A stretch of 64,000 bases of DNA from Duganella sp. CF458. Its GTDB lineage: Bacteria > Pseudomonadota > Gammaproteobacteria > Burkholderiales > Burkholderiaceae_D. Positions 1-9,107 of this stretch are shown piece after piece; the stretch's first letter is position 1; each line of letters opens with the position of its first letter. The stretch lies in NCBI RefSeq assembly GCF_900113115.1, contig NZ_FOOF01000007.1, positions 186,001 through 250,000 of the forward strand, written 5' to 3'. A program made the position numbers and the translations under genes. The notes beneath the pieces were generated by a model. The model had not been told where the DNA came from, did no database searches, and saw only the letters and a list, made by a program, of their open reading frames with translations.

Positions 1-513
1 GACTTGCGCGCCTTCTTGCGAAGCATGGAACATCAGCGCGGCAGTCATGTCGGCAATCGCCTGCCCAACCGTCACTTCATCTTCATCGAAAGGACGCGGT
101 TCGCGCCATGCCAGTTTCAGCACGCCGCCCGCCTGTTCGCCAAACAGCAACGGCAGGATCGCCATCGAACGCAAGCCCACGCGGCGGCAGGCTTCGCGGT
201 TCACGCGTTCGTCGATGTCGGAATCGGTGCAGGTGGCGGCCTGGCGCGAAGTCAGCACGAGTCCCGACAAACTGCCTTTGATCTGCATGCGCAGGCCAAG
301 CTGCGCTTCCGCCAGGCCATGTGCCGCGCGGTAGACCACTTCGCTGCCTTCCACCAGTTCGATCACGGCACCATCCGCGCCGGTCAACTGCACGGCCTTT
401 GCCGCGGCCAGGTCCATCAGGGCGCCGAAGGCCGGTCCAAGCCGCGCCAGTTCAAGCTGGGCATCGACAATGGCGACCAGCTTCGATTGGGGAAGATCCA
501 GCCGGTCGCTCAT
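1..513 (-). CDS. GAF-domain protein, C-terminus beyond the window edge
   Basis: The frame reads without a stop from an ATG at 513 to base 1, giving 171 codons, so the gene continues outside the window. The translation starts MSDRLDLPQSKLVAIVDAQ and then looks like a GAF sensory domain: a helix around LMDLAAAKAVQLTGADGAV, then 'VIELVEGSEVVYRAAHGLA', 'GSLSGLVLTSRQAATC' and 'LRSMAILPLLFGEQAGGVLKL', the usual order of GAF strands. GAF domains bind small ligands or form dimers in kinases, cyclases and regulators. The output domain would lie outside, so the function is unknown. It begins 3 bases after the stop of the NTF2-like gene and is probably co-transcribed with it. Confidence 0.75.
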   Translation of the reverse strand, partial: MSDRLDLPQSKLVAIVDAQLELARLGPAFGALMDLAAAKAVQLTGADGAVIELVEGSEVVYRAAHGLAEAQLGLRMQIKGSLSGLVLTSRQAATCTDSDIDERVNREACRRVGLRSMAILPLLFGEQAGGVLKLAWREPRPFDEDEVTVGQAIADMTAALMFHASQEGAQV

Positions 514-516
514 GAA

Positions 517-954
517 TTACTCCTGTACCGGTGTGATTTGCACGCTTGCTACGCGCCACTTCCCTTCCTTGCGCACGTAGACGTCGATATAGCGGTAATA
601 GCTGCCGAATGCCTTGCCGTCGTAACTGCCGGTCATGCGTGTACGGCCGCTCACCAGCGCAACGTCCTCGCCGTAGAAGCGTATATCCATGTCTTCCACG
701 CCATAGGGATTGATGACCAGCTTGGGCGACATGATCGCGTCGAGGAAGGCAGCCTTGCCGGCCACGTCGCCGCGCGCGCTGATCTGGCGGAACTCTTCCG
801 CCATGTTTTCCGCAATGGCGGCGCGGTCCTTGCGGACAATGGCCTTGTCCCAGGCGTCGGCCTGGCGCGCAAGTTCCTCGGACGGCGACACGGCGAACGC
901 ACTCACCGCGCCCAGCGCCAGTGCGACTGCAATCATCGTTATACGGATCTTCAT
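517..954 (-). CDS. Exported NTF2-like (DUF4440/SnoaL-type) protein
   Basis: 145 aa. Residues 1-21 (MKIRITMIAVALALGAVSAFA) are a signal peptide. The rest reads as a small NTF2-like fold: an N-terminal helix (EELARQADAWDKAIVRKD), a middle 'ISARGDVAGKAAFLDAI', then strands ending 'YRYIDVYVRKEGKWRVASVQ', a typical DUF4440 tail. Members have very varied or unknown roles, so no reaction is assigned. The start codon overlaps the stop of the upstream VOC gene (TGATG at 952-956), and the GAF gene starts 3 bases downstream, so the three look like one operon. Confidence 0.75.
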   Translation of the reverse strand: MKIRITMIAVALALGAVSAFAVSPSEELARQADAWDKAIVRKDRAAIAENMAEEFRQISARGDVAGKAAFLDAIMSPKLVINPYGVEDMDIRFYGEDVALVSGRTRMTGSYDGKAFGSYYRYIDVYVRKEGKWRVASVQITPVQE

Positions 955-1325
955 CAGATATGCTGGTCAATCAGGATAGGATTGCCGTCGGGGTCAACGG
1001 CGATGATATAGGCCGGGCCGCTAGTCGATTCGTCGGCGCGTGCGGCCAGCACCACGCCGTTTTCTTCAAGCCGGTATTGCAGCTGGCGCACATCGGTGTA
1101 GCCCGGCACGAGCTGGGCATTGCTGTCCCAGCCGGGATTGAAGGTCAGGGTGTTCTTCTCGATCATGCCCTGGAACAGGCCGATCACCTGTTCGCCGTTC
1201 TTCATGATGAGCCAATTCTGCTCGATGTTGCCGCCAAAGTCCTGGAAGCCGAACTTCGCGTAAAACTCGCGCGAAGCACGGATATCTTTGACGTTCAGGC
1301 TAAGGGAAAACACGCCGAGTTGCAT
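954..1325 (-). CDS. VOC-superfamily (glyoxalase-fold) protein
   Basis: 123 aa from the chosen ATG at 1325. An in-frame ATG at 1358 is possible, but 1325 has a strong Shine-Dalgarno (GGAGGAG, 7 bases upstream), and the protein then begins MQLGVFSLSLNVKDI, the usual first strand of a VOC domain. The rest shows the paired beta-alpha-beta-beta-beta layout (ASREFYAKFGFQDFGG, DVRQLQYRLEENGVVL) and the 'DPDGNPILIDQ' ending typical of glyoxalase/extradiol-dioxygenase relatives. Substrate cannot be read from sequence. It overlaps the next gene by TGATG and probably belongs to an operon with the NTF2-like and GAF genes. Confidence 0.8.
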   Translation of the reverse strand: MQLGVFSLSLNVKDIRASREFYAKFGFQDFGGNIEQNWLIMKNGEQVIGLFQGMIEKNTLTFNPGWDSNAQLVPGYTDVRQLQYRLEENGVVLAARADESTSGPAYIIAVDPDGNPILIDQHI

Positions 1326-1370
1326 ACCGAACTCCTCCGATCGCTTGGACCATGCCAATCTAACATTGGC

Positions 1371-1973
1371 TCACATTGCCAGCAAGGCCTCGGGGACTTT
1401 GACGCCTGCTTGCTGGCACGCCTGCGCCACAGCGCGAATCTCCTGTTTCAGGCTGGCGGTGCTGCCCGACAGGCTACGCAGCATGAAGAAGGTTGGCGTA
1501 TCGACCTTGCTGATCTTGCGCACGGTATTCATCGCTGCCTTGGCTTCCGGCAAGTCTTTCAGCAACTGCTCGTATTGCGCAACCGCCTGGGCCAGCGAGG
1601 CCAGGCCCTGTTCAAGCTGTGCGGCTGGCACCTGGCCACCGGCGGCAAGCGCCTTGCTGGCCGACGTCATGCCGCGCAACTGCGCCTCCAGGGTTTCCTC
1701 AACAGCACGGCGCGACATCGCTTCGGACAATTGGCCGGCGCGCTCGCCCATCGCCGCCGCTTCCTGCGACTGGCCCAGGGCGCTCAGCAATTGCTGGTTG
1801 CCCGCCAGCGTCATGCGGCTGGCATCGATAAAGCGCACCATCATTTCCCTGGTCGGATCATTGGCCCGATCCATGCCGTTGAACGCCGCTCCGCCATTCC
1901 CGCTCGACATCTGGGCTTGCGCGACCGGGGCGAATAGGGATAAAACCAGGGCACTGGCCAGCAAAATACGCAT
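1371..1973 (-). CDS. Exported helical protein of unknown function
   Basis: 200 aa, not recognised. Residues 1-20 (MRILLASALVLSLFAPVAQA) form a clear signal peptide with an AQA cleavage motif. The mature part is rich in Ala, Gln and Leu and looks almost wholly helical (residues about 45-140). A single pair of features, MLRSLSGSTASLKQE and one Cys (VAQACQQAG) near the end, is all that stands out. Probably periplasmic. It is monocistronic as far as the sequence shows, with a 101-base AT-rich gap separating it from the divergent acetyltransferase gene. Confidence 0.6.
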   Translation of the reverse strand: MRILLASALVLSLFAPVAQAQMSSGNGGAAFNGMDRANDPTREMMVRFIDASRMTLAGNQQLLSALGQSQEAAAMGERAGQLSEAMSRRAVEETLEAQLRGMTSASKALAAGGQVPAAQLEQGLASLAQAVAQYEQLLKDLPEAKAAMNTVRKISKVDTPTFFMLRSLSGSTASLKQEIRAVAQACQQAGVKVPEALLAM

Positions 1974-2074
1974 AACTGCTCCATTGATGGATGAATAAAT
2001 AATATCAAAAAACCAAGACTGATTTTACTGTTCTTTCTTGTTAAAATGCAAAAATTCCCTAGAGTCAGCACTCC
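1974..2074. promoter_or_regulatory. AT-rich divergent promoter region
   Basis: A 101-base gap between the minus-strand exported protein and the plus-strand acetyltransferase. It is clearly AT-richer than its surroundings. On the plus strand a TAAAAT hexamer lies at 2041-2046, suitable as a -10 element for the acetyltransferase; no convincing -35 was found. Confidence 0.35.
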
Positions 2075-2626
2075 ATGCCAGCATTCGCGCCATTCACCCT
2101 GAACTCCAAGCGCCTGCAACTGCGCTTCCTGTCCGCAGCCGATGTGCCTGCGCTGTATCGCATGTATTCCAACCCGGATGCCATGCGCTATTGGAGCAGC
2201 GCGCCCTGGGACAGCATGCAGCAGGCCGAAGCCTATGTCGCCGCCGCCCAGGAGGGCTATGAAAGCGGCGGCCTGCTGCGCATGGGCGTCGAAGTTGACG
2301 GCGCACTGGCCGGTGTTATCAACCTGTACAGCTTCAGCCAACAGAACCGCCGCTGCGACATCGGCTATATGCTGGACCGCGCGTTCTGGGGCAACGGCTA
2401 TATGCAGGAAGCCATGACCGCCCTGATCGACCATGCTTTCCGCGTGCTGCACTTGCACCGCATCGAGGCCGACATCGATCCGCGCAATACCGCTTCGGCC
2501 AAGCTGCTGAAGAGCTTGCATTTCGCGCATGAGGGCCATATGCGCGAACGCTGGATCGTCAATGGCGAGATCTGCGACACGGACTTTTTCGGCCTGCTGC
2601 ACTCGGATTGGCTGGCGGCACGCTAG
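2075..2626 (+). CDS. GNAT-family N-acetyltransferase (RimJ/RimL-like)
   Basis: 183 aa. The N-terminus (LNSKRLQLRFLSAADVPALY) is the hallmark of the RimJ/RimL type of GNAT enzyme. The middle carries the cofactor-binding stretch: IGYMLDRAFWGNGYMQEAM, where WGNGYMQEA corresponds to the acetyl-CoA pyrophosphate loop (Q/RxxGxG/A). It is followed by 'HRIEADIDPRNTASAKLLKS', where the usual N-x-A-S helix contacts CoA. The family transfers acetyl groups to N-terminal or other amines; which one here is not visible. It stands alone, with its own upstream AT-rich promoter region. Confidence 0.85.
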   Translation: MPAFAPFTLNSKRLQLRFLSAADVPALYRMYSNPDAMRYWSSAPWDSMQQAEAYVAAAQEGYESGGLLRMGVEVDGALAGVINLYSFSQQNRRCDIGYMLDRAFWGNGYMQEAMTALIDHAFRVLHLHRIEADIDPRNTASAKLLKSLHFAHEGHMRERWIVNGEICDTDFFGLLHSDWLAAR

Positions 2627-2742
2627 CCGTCCATCGCGCCACATGGCAGGTCATCCGCCCCGCAGCGCAGTTCGTCGGATGCCCCTCCCCTGTTGCCGGC
2701 TGGAGCGGTACAGTTGCATCATCGAAACGCAAGGAGGAAATG

Positions 2743-2982
2743 ATGAAAACGATTAACAAGAGCGCCAAGGAAACCGTGAAAGAAGTGTGGCAAGCCTTTG
2801 TCGGCATCGGCCGCCACTTCGTCCGCACGCTGGACCATATGTCCTGGCCTGCCATCGTCGGCATGTGCATTGTGATCGCCCTGTTCCTGACCATCCTGCC
2901 GCTGGTGATCACCCTGTTCATCGCCGTGCTGATCGCCAAACTGGCCATCAACGTCTTCGGAGACAAGAAACAGCATGGGTAA
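2743..2982 (+). CDS. Small membrane protein upstream of a histidine kinase
   Basis: 79 aa from the second of two adjacent ATGs. AAGGAGG at 2731-2737 is 5 bases before 2743 but only 2 before 2740, which decides the start. The protein begins MKTINKSAKETVKEVWQAF, then has one long hydrophobic stretch (about residues 36-70: WPAIVGMCIVIALFLTILPL and onward), giving one long or two closely spaced membrane helices, and a basic tail. No family recognised. Its stop overlaps the start of the kinase gene (ATG at 2975, 8-base overlap), so it is probably translated together with the kinase and may be a partner or accessory of it. Confidence 0.65.
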   Translation: MKTINKSAKETVKEVWQAFVGIGRHFVRTLDHMSWPAIVGMCIVIALFLTILPLVITLFIAVLIAKLAINVFGDKKQHG

Positions 2983-3871
2983 CCGGACGCGCAGCGTGCT
3001 CTCCTTCGTTGGAGAGATCGGCGAGACAGCCAGCAGCCTATGGTGGGACTTCTTCGACTGGCTGGCCCAGGTGCCCTTGCGCCAGCTGGTCGTCACGTGG
3101 ATGCTCGCCTTCCTGCTCGGCCTGACGCCCGTGCTGCATCCGAAACAAGTTGCATTCTTCATCATCGGCTCGGCCGGCCTGAAGATCCTCGCCGGCGGCA
3201 AGCGCAAGGCGGAAATCGAAGCGCGCAAGTCGGCTGCCCAAGCCGGCAATGAAAGCCTGGAGCGCCGCCTGGTGGAAGCCCAGATGTCGGCCCTGCAGGC
3301 GCAGGTCGAACCGCACTTCCTGTTCAACACCCTGGCCCTGATCGGCCAGTTGATCGAGACCGACCCGCCGGAAGCGGCCAAGATCCACACCCACCTGATC
3401 GAGTACCTGCGCGCCACCCTGCCCCAGATGCGCTCGCGCGGCAACGGCACGCTGGGGCGCCAGATGCAGATGGCGCATTCCTATCTGGCCATCATGCAGG
3501 CGCGCATGAAGTCCCGCCTGTCGGTATCGATCGACGTCCCGCCAGAACTGGAAAGCGCGACCTTCCCGCCGATGATGCTGCAGATCCTGATCGAGAATTC
3601 GATCAAGCACGGCCTGGAGCCGAAAGTGGAAGGCGGCCGCATCGACATCCGCGCCAGCGTCAACGGCAGCGTGCTGCAAGTCGACGTGCAGGATGATGGC
3701 GTCGGCTTCAACGCCTATGCCGGTGACGGCGTCGGCCTGAACAATGTACGCGAGCGCTTGAAGCTGATGTACGGCATCCGCGCCCAATTGCTGATTGAAC
3801 AGCCGGTCGACGGCGGCTGCCGCGCCACGATCTGCATTCCGTTTGCACCAGATATCTTTGCAAAGCCCTGA
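2975..3871 (+). CDS. LytS/YehU-type sensor histidine kinase
   Basis: 298 aa. The N-terminus has two hydrophobic segments (about residues 37-51 and 58-73), then a linker. The phosphoacceptor region is VEPHFLFNTL with His114, the signature of the His_kinase family found in LytS, YehU and AlgZ. The HATPase domain follows with N-box LIENSIKHGLEP and G-boxes DDGVGFN and GVGLNNVRERL. No periplasmic sensor domain is present; the short membrane part may sense membrane state or a partner. The response-regulator gene starts 3 bases after the stop, and a small membrane protein gene overlaps the start, so the three form an operon. Stimulus unknown. Confidence 0.9.
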   Translation: MGNRTRSVLSFVGEIGETASSLWWDFFDWLAQVPLRQLVVTWMLAFLLGLTPVLHPKQVAFFIIGSAGLKILAGGKRKAEIEARKSAAQAGNESLERRLVEAQMSALQAQVEPHFLFNTLALIGQLIETDPPEAAKIHTHLIEYLRATLPQMRSRGNGTLGRQMQMAHSYLAIMQARMKSRLSVSIDVPPELESATFPPMMLQILIENSIKHGLEPKVEGGRIDIRASVNGSVLQVDVQDDGVGFNAYAGDGVGLNNVRERLKLMYGIRAQLLIEQPVDGGCRATICIPFAPDIFAKP

Positions 3872-3874
3872 GTC

Positions 3875-4660
3875 ATGAGCAACCAGCCCAAAGCCACCGC
3901 CATCATCGCCGACGATGAAGAACCGATGCGCGACATGTTGCGCAAGCGCCTGCACGAAGCCTGGCCCGAACTGGACATCGTGGCCGAAGCGGCCAACGGC
4001 ATCGAGGCGATCGCACTGGCCGGCCAACACCAGCCCGACATCGTGTTCCTTGATATCCGCATGCCCGGCCTGACCGGCATCGAAGCGGCGCGCATGCTGT
4101 TCAACCGTTGCCACATCGTCTTCATCACTGCCTACGACCAATACGCGATTGAGGCATTCGAACAGGGCGCGCTCGATTACCTGCTCAAACCCGTCAACCT
4201 GGAGCGCCTGAAAACCGCCTGCGAGCGCCTGCAGGCGCGCCTCGGCAAAACGCCCAACAATATCGAACGCCAGCTCAGCCAACTCTTGCAGCAGACCGGA
4301 CGCAGCCCGGCCGGTACCGGCGCGCCGCAGCCCGAATACCTGCACTGGATCCAGGCCCAGGTCGGCAACAGCTTGCGCATGATCTCCACCAAGGAAGTGT
4401 TGTTCTTCCGCGCCGATGAAAAATATACGCGGGTGCAAACGGCACAAGGCGAGTTCCTGATCCGCAAGACCTTGAAGGAACTGGAAGATGAGCTGGACCC
4501 GAACGAATTCTGGCGCATCCATCGCTCCACCCTGGTGCGCGTCGATGCGATTGCCGAGGTGACGCGCGACCTGCGCGGCCGCCAGATGGTCCGCGTGCGC
4601 AACTCCCCGGAAGAACTCGAAGTCAGCCGCGGCAACACCCATTTATTCCAGCAAATGTAG
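3875..4660 (+). CDS. LytTR-family response regulator
   Basis: 261 aa. The receiver domain covers residues 6-120, with acidic pocket DDEE (residues 13-16), phosphoacceptor Asp60 in FLDIRMPG, and the conserved Thr (ITAYDQ) and Lys (LLKPVN). A linker rich in Gln and Pro leads to a C-terminal LytTR DNA-binding domain (about residues 155-258), seen in 'LFFRADEKYTRVQT', 'LKELEDELDPNEFWRIHRST' and 'VRVRNSPEELEVSRGN'. LytTR regulators bind direct repeats upstream of their targets. It is paired with the LytS-type kinase immediately upstream and resembles the AlgZ/AlgR and YehU/YehT pairs; targets are not evident here. Confidence 0.92.
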   Translation: MSNQPKATAIIADDEEPMRDMLRKRLHEAWPELDIVAEAANGIEAIALAGQHQPDIVFLDIRMPGLTGIEAARMLFNRCHIVFITAYDQYAIEAFEQGALDYLLKPVNLERLKTACERLQARLGKTPNNIERQLSQLLQQTGRSPAGTGAPQPEYLHWIQAQVGNSLRMISTKEVLFFRADEKYTRVQTAQGEFLIRKTLKELEDELDPNEFWRIHRSTLVRVDAIAEVTRDLRGRQMVRVRNSPEELEVSRGNTHLFQQM

Positions 4661-4738
4661 GCTGCCCGCGCTCGCTTGCCCCCTGTACGGTGCTAGTCTA
4701 TATTGACCTGACCATGCTGCGATTACCGGGAGAGAACG

Positions 4739-5164
4739 ATGACGATTCCAAAGGCCACGCGCGCGACCATCCTGCCTTGCCTGCGTTACCGCGACGCGCC
4801 CGCCGCTATCGACTGGTTGTGTAAAACGTTGGGCTTCAAGGCCACGCTTGTGGTCCCCAACGAAGACGGCACCATTGCCCATGCCCAGCTTTCTTACGGT
4901 AACGGCATGGTCATGCTAAGCTCCATCTTTGACACCGACTATGGCCGTTTACTGAAGCAGCCAGCCCAGCTCGGGATGGTTGTCACCCAGACCGCCTACC
5001 TCATCGTCAACGACGCCGACGAAGTGCACGCGCGCTGCGTGCAAGCCGGGGCGCCAATCGAGATGCCCTTGCAGGACGAAGATTACGGCGGCCGTGGCTT
5101 TACCTGTCGCGATCCCGAAGGGCATGTGTGGAGCATAGGCACTTATGACCCTTGGGAGCACTGA
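4739..5164 (+). CDS. VOC-superfamily protein (bleomycin-resistance-like)
   Basis: 141 aa, start preceded by GGGAGAG. The translation has the two-module VOC layout: 'TILPCLRYRDAPAAIDWLCK' opens the first module and 'TAYLIVNDADEVHARCVQAG' the second, ending 'FTCRDPEGHVWSIGTYDP', which is the usual C-terminal metal-site strand (Glu in DPEG). Relatives include YdfO/PhnB-like and bleomycin-resistance-like proteins; no substrate can be given. A TATATT hexamer at 4698-4703 could serve as -10. Its stop overlaps the ATG of the next VOC gene (TGATG), showing translational coupling. Confidence 0.82.
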   Translation: MTIPKATRATILPCLRYRDAPAAIDWLCKTLGFKATLVVPNEDGTIAHAQLSYGNGMVMLSSIFDTDYGRLLKQPAQLGMVVTQTAYLIVNDADEVHARCVQAGAPIEMPLQDEDYGGRGFTCRDPEGHVWSIGTYDPWEH

Positions 5165-5562
5165 TGGGACGCACAGTTCACTTTGAGATCCAGGCCAGCG
5201 AGCCACAAGCCCTGATCGATTTCTACGGCAAGATGTTCGACTGGAGCTTTTCCAAATGGGAAGGCGGCGAATACTGGCTGGTCGGCACCGGCGAGGTCGG
5301 TGCGCCCGGCATCAATGGCGGCTTGCTGCCGCGCCGCGGGCCACGCCCGGACGAAGGAACATCGGTCAACGCCTTCGTCTGCACCATCGATGTGGAAGAC
5401 CTCGACCAATCCATTGCCCTGCTGAAGGAATTGAAAGGCACCGTCGCAGTGCCGCGGATGCCCGTGCCCGGCGTCGGCTGGCTGGCCTACGCCAAGGACC
5501 CGGACGGCAATATTTTCGGCATGATGCAGAACGATGCCGGCGCATCTTTCGAGGGGGCCTGA
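5164..5562 (+). CDS. VOC-family protein, second copy
   Basis: 132 aa from ATG 5164, which overlaps the upstream stop (TGATG) and is preceded by GGGAG; an upstream in-frame TTG at 5152 is less likely. The protein starts MGRTVHFEIQASEPQALIDF, followed by YGKMFDWSFSKW. This is the typical opening of the single-module VOC group often annotated as glyoxalase/lyase and containing 'VDVEDLDQSIALLKELKGTV'-like second halves. It ends 'YAKDPDGNIFGMMQNDA'. It is not a close duplicate of its neighbour. The next gene (NTF2-like) starts directly after its stop, so three genes form one tight operon. Confidence 0.83.
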   Translation: MGRTVHFEIQASEPQALIDFYGKMFDWSFSKWEGGEYWLVGTGEVGAPGINGGLLPRRGPRPDEGTSVNAFVCTIDVEDLDQSIALLKELKGTVAVPRMPVPGVGWLAYAKDPDGNIFGMMQNDAGASFEGA

Positions 5563-5943
5563 TTGAGCGATGAACAGGCAATCCGCGACCTGGTCGCGGA
5601 ATGGACGCGCGCCACCCTCGCTGCGGAAGTCGACCGCATCCTGCCCTTGATGACGGAAGACGTGGAGTTCTACGTTCCCGGCCAGCCCATCATGCGCGGC
5701 CGTGCGGCCTTCGAGAAAGGCGTGCGCGCTGTGCTGGCCTCGCACCGCGTCGAATCGCATGCCGAGGTGCAGCAGGTGGAAGTCAGCGGCAACCTGGCTT
5801 ATTGCACCACGCAGCTGCGCGTGGCGATCACGCCGCTGGCCGGCGGCGAAATCATGCGCAAGGAAGGCAATGTGCTGTCGGTGTATCGCAAGAATGCTGC
5901 CGGTACATGGCAGCTGGCGCGCGACGCGAACCTGCTTGCTTGA
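5563..5943 (+). CDS. SnoaL/SgcJ-type NTF2-like protein, TTG start
   Basis: 126 aa. The chosen start is a TTG that directly follows the upstream TGA and is preceded by GAGGGGG at 5551-5557; no ATG fits the fold as well. The sequence MSDEQAIRDLVAEWTRATLA, then DRILPLMTEDVEFYVPGQPI and 'NVLSVYRKNAAGTWQLARDA', is the standard SgcJ/EcaC or YybH-like NTF2 pattern: an N-terminal helix, a 'DVEFY' strand and a C-terminal W-x-L-x-R-D strand. No signal peptide, so cytoplasmic. Function unknown; its linkage with two VOC genes suggests a small-molecule modification or resistance cassette, but this is only inference. Confidence 0.78.
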   Translation: MSDEQAIRDLVAEWTRATLAAEVDRILPLMTEDVEFYVPGQPIMRGRAAFEKGVRAVLASHRVESHAEVQQVEVSGNLAYCTTQLRVAITPLAGGEIMRKEGNVLSVYRKNAAGTWQLARDANLLA

Positions 5944-5947
5944 CTGC

Positions 5948-7168
<1,221 letters not shown>

Positions 7169-7573
7169 TTACTTCTTCAAATCCCAGCCGCCGAAGGCTT
7201 CAGGGAGCAGTTCGGCTGCGGTGGTTTCGCGGACGTCGCCTTTCAGGTTGGCCAGCACGACCGGCAGCTGGTTGCCGCCCAGTTCGAGCGTGACCTGGCG
7301 GCAAGCGCCGCATGGAGCGATCGGCTTGTCCGTTTCGCCGACCACAGCCAGCTTGTCGAAATCGCCCGGCTGGTAGCCTTGCGCGACTGCGCTGAAGAAG
7401 GCGGTGCGCTCGGCGCAGTTGCACAGGCCGTAGCTGGCGTTTTCCACGTTACAGCCGTGGAAAACTTTGCCGTCCTTCGCCAGCAGTGCAGCACCGACTT
7501 TGAAGTTGGAATATGGCGTGTAGGCTTTCAGGCGCGCTGCCTTGGCCTCTTCGATCAGTTTTTGGTTGTTCAT
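7169..7573 (-). CDS. cdd: Cytidine deaminase
   Basis: 134 aa, the length of tetrameric bacterial cytidine deaminases. It hydrolyses cytidine or deoxycytidine to uridine or deoxyuridine plus ammonia. Visible features: AYTPYSNFKVGAAL substrate loop, CNVENASYG, catalytic CAERTA (Cys53 zinc ligand, Glu55 general acid/base) and PCGACRQ (Cys88 and Cys91 zinc ligands). The start MNNQKLIEE at 7573 is preceded by GGAG. A longer frame exists upstream but runs into a repeat region. It sits between deoA and the tandem deaminase gene, separated from deoA by a 40-bp-arm inverted repeat. Confidence 0.96.
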   Translation of the reverse strand: MNNQKLIEEAKAARLKAYTPYSNFKVGAALLAKDGKVFHGCNVENASYGLCNCAERTAFFSAVAQGYQPGDFDKLAVVGETDKPIAPCGACRQVTLELGGNQLPVVLANLKGDVRETTAAELLPEAFGGWDLKK

Positions 7574-7582
7574 ATGACTCCA

Positions 7583-7692
7583 AACCGGTAAACCTGGGTC
7601 TGACCCAAGGGTCAGACCCGCGTGTGCTGAAACCGCTGACTCCGGAAATGGCGGGTCCGACCCTTGGGTCGTACCCTGGTTTACCGGTTTAT
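7583..7692. repeat. Large inverted repeat with GGGTCTGACCC core between deoA and cdd
   Basis: Two arms of about 40 bases face each other around a spacer of roughly 30 bases. The left arm begins AAACCGGTAAACCTGGGTCT and continues to GGGTCAGACCCGC. The right arm is its near-perfect complement, ending GGTTTACCGGTTT. Each arm itself contains an inverted GGGTCTGACCC/GGGTCAGACCC pair. The element fills the gap between the deoA stop and the cdd start almost entirely. Related elements occur at 9060-9107 and 13682-13771. It may act as a processing or attenuation structure, or be a mobile palindromic repeat. Confidence 0.85.
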
Positions 7693-9011
7693 GGACGAAT
7701 GGTGCGATAAACGATCGGATTCGCCGCAGGCGCAGCATCGGCAATCGTGTAAGCCGCCTGCACTTCGCGCACCGCCTGCTCGGCTGCGGCTTGAGTACGA
7801 GCATGCACCGTGGCCATTGGCTGGCCGGCTTGCAGCGGCTGGCCCAGTTCCACCAGGTCGGTCAAGCCGACAGCGAAGTCGATCGCATCGGTCGGACGGC
7901 GACGGCCGCCGCCCAGCGAGACCACGGCCAGGCCGATATCACGGCACACGGTCGAAGCGGCGTAGCCTGCGCGCGGCGCCGGGACCTGCACCACGATCGG
8001 CGCCTTCTCCAGGTGCTTGTCCATATTCTCCACCAGGTCGGCCGGACCGCCCAGCGCAGCCACCATGCGCGAGAAGCGCTCGGCAGCCTCGCCGGAGTCG
8101 AGGGCGTGCTGCAGCTTGGCGCGTGCATCGGCTTCGTTGGCGGCCAGCTTGCCCAGCACCAGCATCTCGGCGCACAGCGACATGGTGACTTCATGCAGGC
8201 GGGCAGGACGGAACTTGCCGGTCAGGTAGTCGATCGCGCCGCGTACTTCCAGCGCATTGCCGGCCCATGGCGACAGCGATTCGTTCATATCGGTCAGCAG
8301 GGCCGAAGTCAGCGTGCCAGCACCATTGCCCACCTTGACGATGGATTCGGCCAGTTCCACCGATTTCTCGTAGGTTGGCATGAAGGCGCCGGAGCCGGCT
8401 TTCACATCCATTGCCAATACGTCCAGGCCGGCGGCCAGCTTCTTCGACAGGATCGAGCCGGTGATCATCGCCACCGATTCAACGGTCGCAGTGACGTCGC
8501 GGATCGAATAGAAACGCTTGTCCGACGGAGCCAGCGAGGCGGTCTGGCCGATGATGGCGACGCCGACGTTCTTCACGACTTCACGGAACTTGTCGTTGGT
8601 CGGAACGGTGGAGTAGCCAGGGATGGAATCGAACTTGTCCAGCGTACCGCCGGTGTGGCCCAGGCCGCGGCCGGAGATCATCGGCACGAAACCGCCGCAG
8701 GCAGCGATCATCGGGCCGAGCATCAGGGACACCACGTCGCCCACGCCGCCGGTGGAGTGCTTGTCCATGACCGGACCTGGCAGGTTCAGCGATTTCCAAT
8801 CGAGCACTTCGCCGGAATCGCGCATGGCCAGGGTGAACGCTACGCGTTCGTCCATGGTCATGTCGTTGAAGAATACTGCCATCGCCAGCGCGGCGATCTG
8901 GCCTTCGCTGACGCTGTTGTCGGTAATGCCTTTGACAAAGAATTGGATTTCTTCTTTGCTCAGCACACCGCCGTCGCGTTTTTTACGGATGATTTCCTGG
9001 GGGAGGAACAT
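7689..9011 (-). CDS. deoA: Thymidine phosphorylase
   Basis: 440 aa, exactly the usual length of E. coli-type DeoA. It splits thymidine or deoxyuridine with phosphate into base plus 2-deoxyribose-1-phosphate in the cytoplasm. The start [18 protein letters not shown] at 9011 matches the conserved N-terminus; the open frame upstream is repeat sequence. The family signature lies in the phosphate-binding region: [16 protein letters not shown], then [19 protein letters not shown]. The C-terminal domain ends in a swivelling beta region ([20 protein letters not shown]). It is the fifth gene of the deo operon, downstream of the double aldehyde dehydrogenase and upstream of cdd. Confidence 0.97.
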   Translation of the reverse strand: MFLPQEIIRKKRDGGVLSKEEIQFFVKGITDNSVSEGQIAALAMAVFFNDMTMDERVAFTLAMRDSGEVLDWKSLNLPGPVMDKHSTGGVGDVVSLMLGPMIAACGGFVPMISGRGLGHTGGTLDKFDSIPGYSTVPTNDKFREVVKNVGVAIIGQTASLAPSDKRFYSIRDVTATVESVAMITGSILSKKLAAGLDVLAMDVKAGSGAFMPTYEKSVELAESIVKVGNGAGTLTSALLTDMNESLSPWAGNALEVRGAIDYLTGKFRPARLHEVTMSLCAEMLVLGKLAANEADARAKLQHALDSGEAAERFSRMVAALGGPADLVENMDKHLEKAPIVVQVPAPRAGYAASTVCRDIGLAVVSLGGGRRRPTDAIDFAVGLTDLVELGQPLQAGQPMATVHARTQAAAEQAVREVQAAYTIADAAPAANPIVYRTIRP

Positions 9012-9059
9012 TTTTTTGATCTCTTTCTTTTTTACTTCCAAACCTGATACGGGGTGCCG

Positions 9060-9107
9060 CAAACCTGGTGTCCGACCCTGCGGGTCAGACACCGCACTAG
9101 CGGTTTA
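9060..9107. repeat. Hairpin with GGTCTGACCC-like core between aldehyde dehydrogenase and deoA
   Basis: The sequence GGTGTCCGACCC, three bases, GGGTCAGACACC forms a 12-bp stem. The flanking AAACCTGG and GCGGTTT match the edges of the larger repeat at 7583-7692. It is a shorter, diverged relative. It lies directly after the stop of the aldehyde dehydrogenase gene. Confidence 0.7.

Noticed and set aside
5152..5163. TTG at 5152 as the start of the second VOC gene
   Set aside because: ATG at 5164 overlaps the upstream stop, has GGGAG before it and matches the family start.
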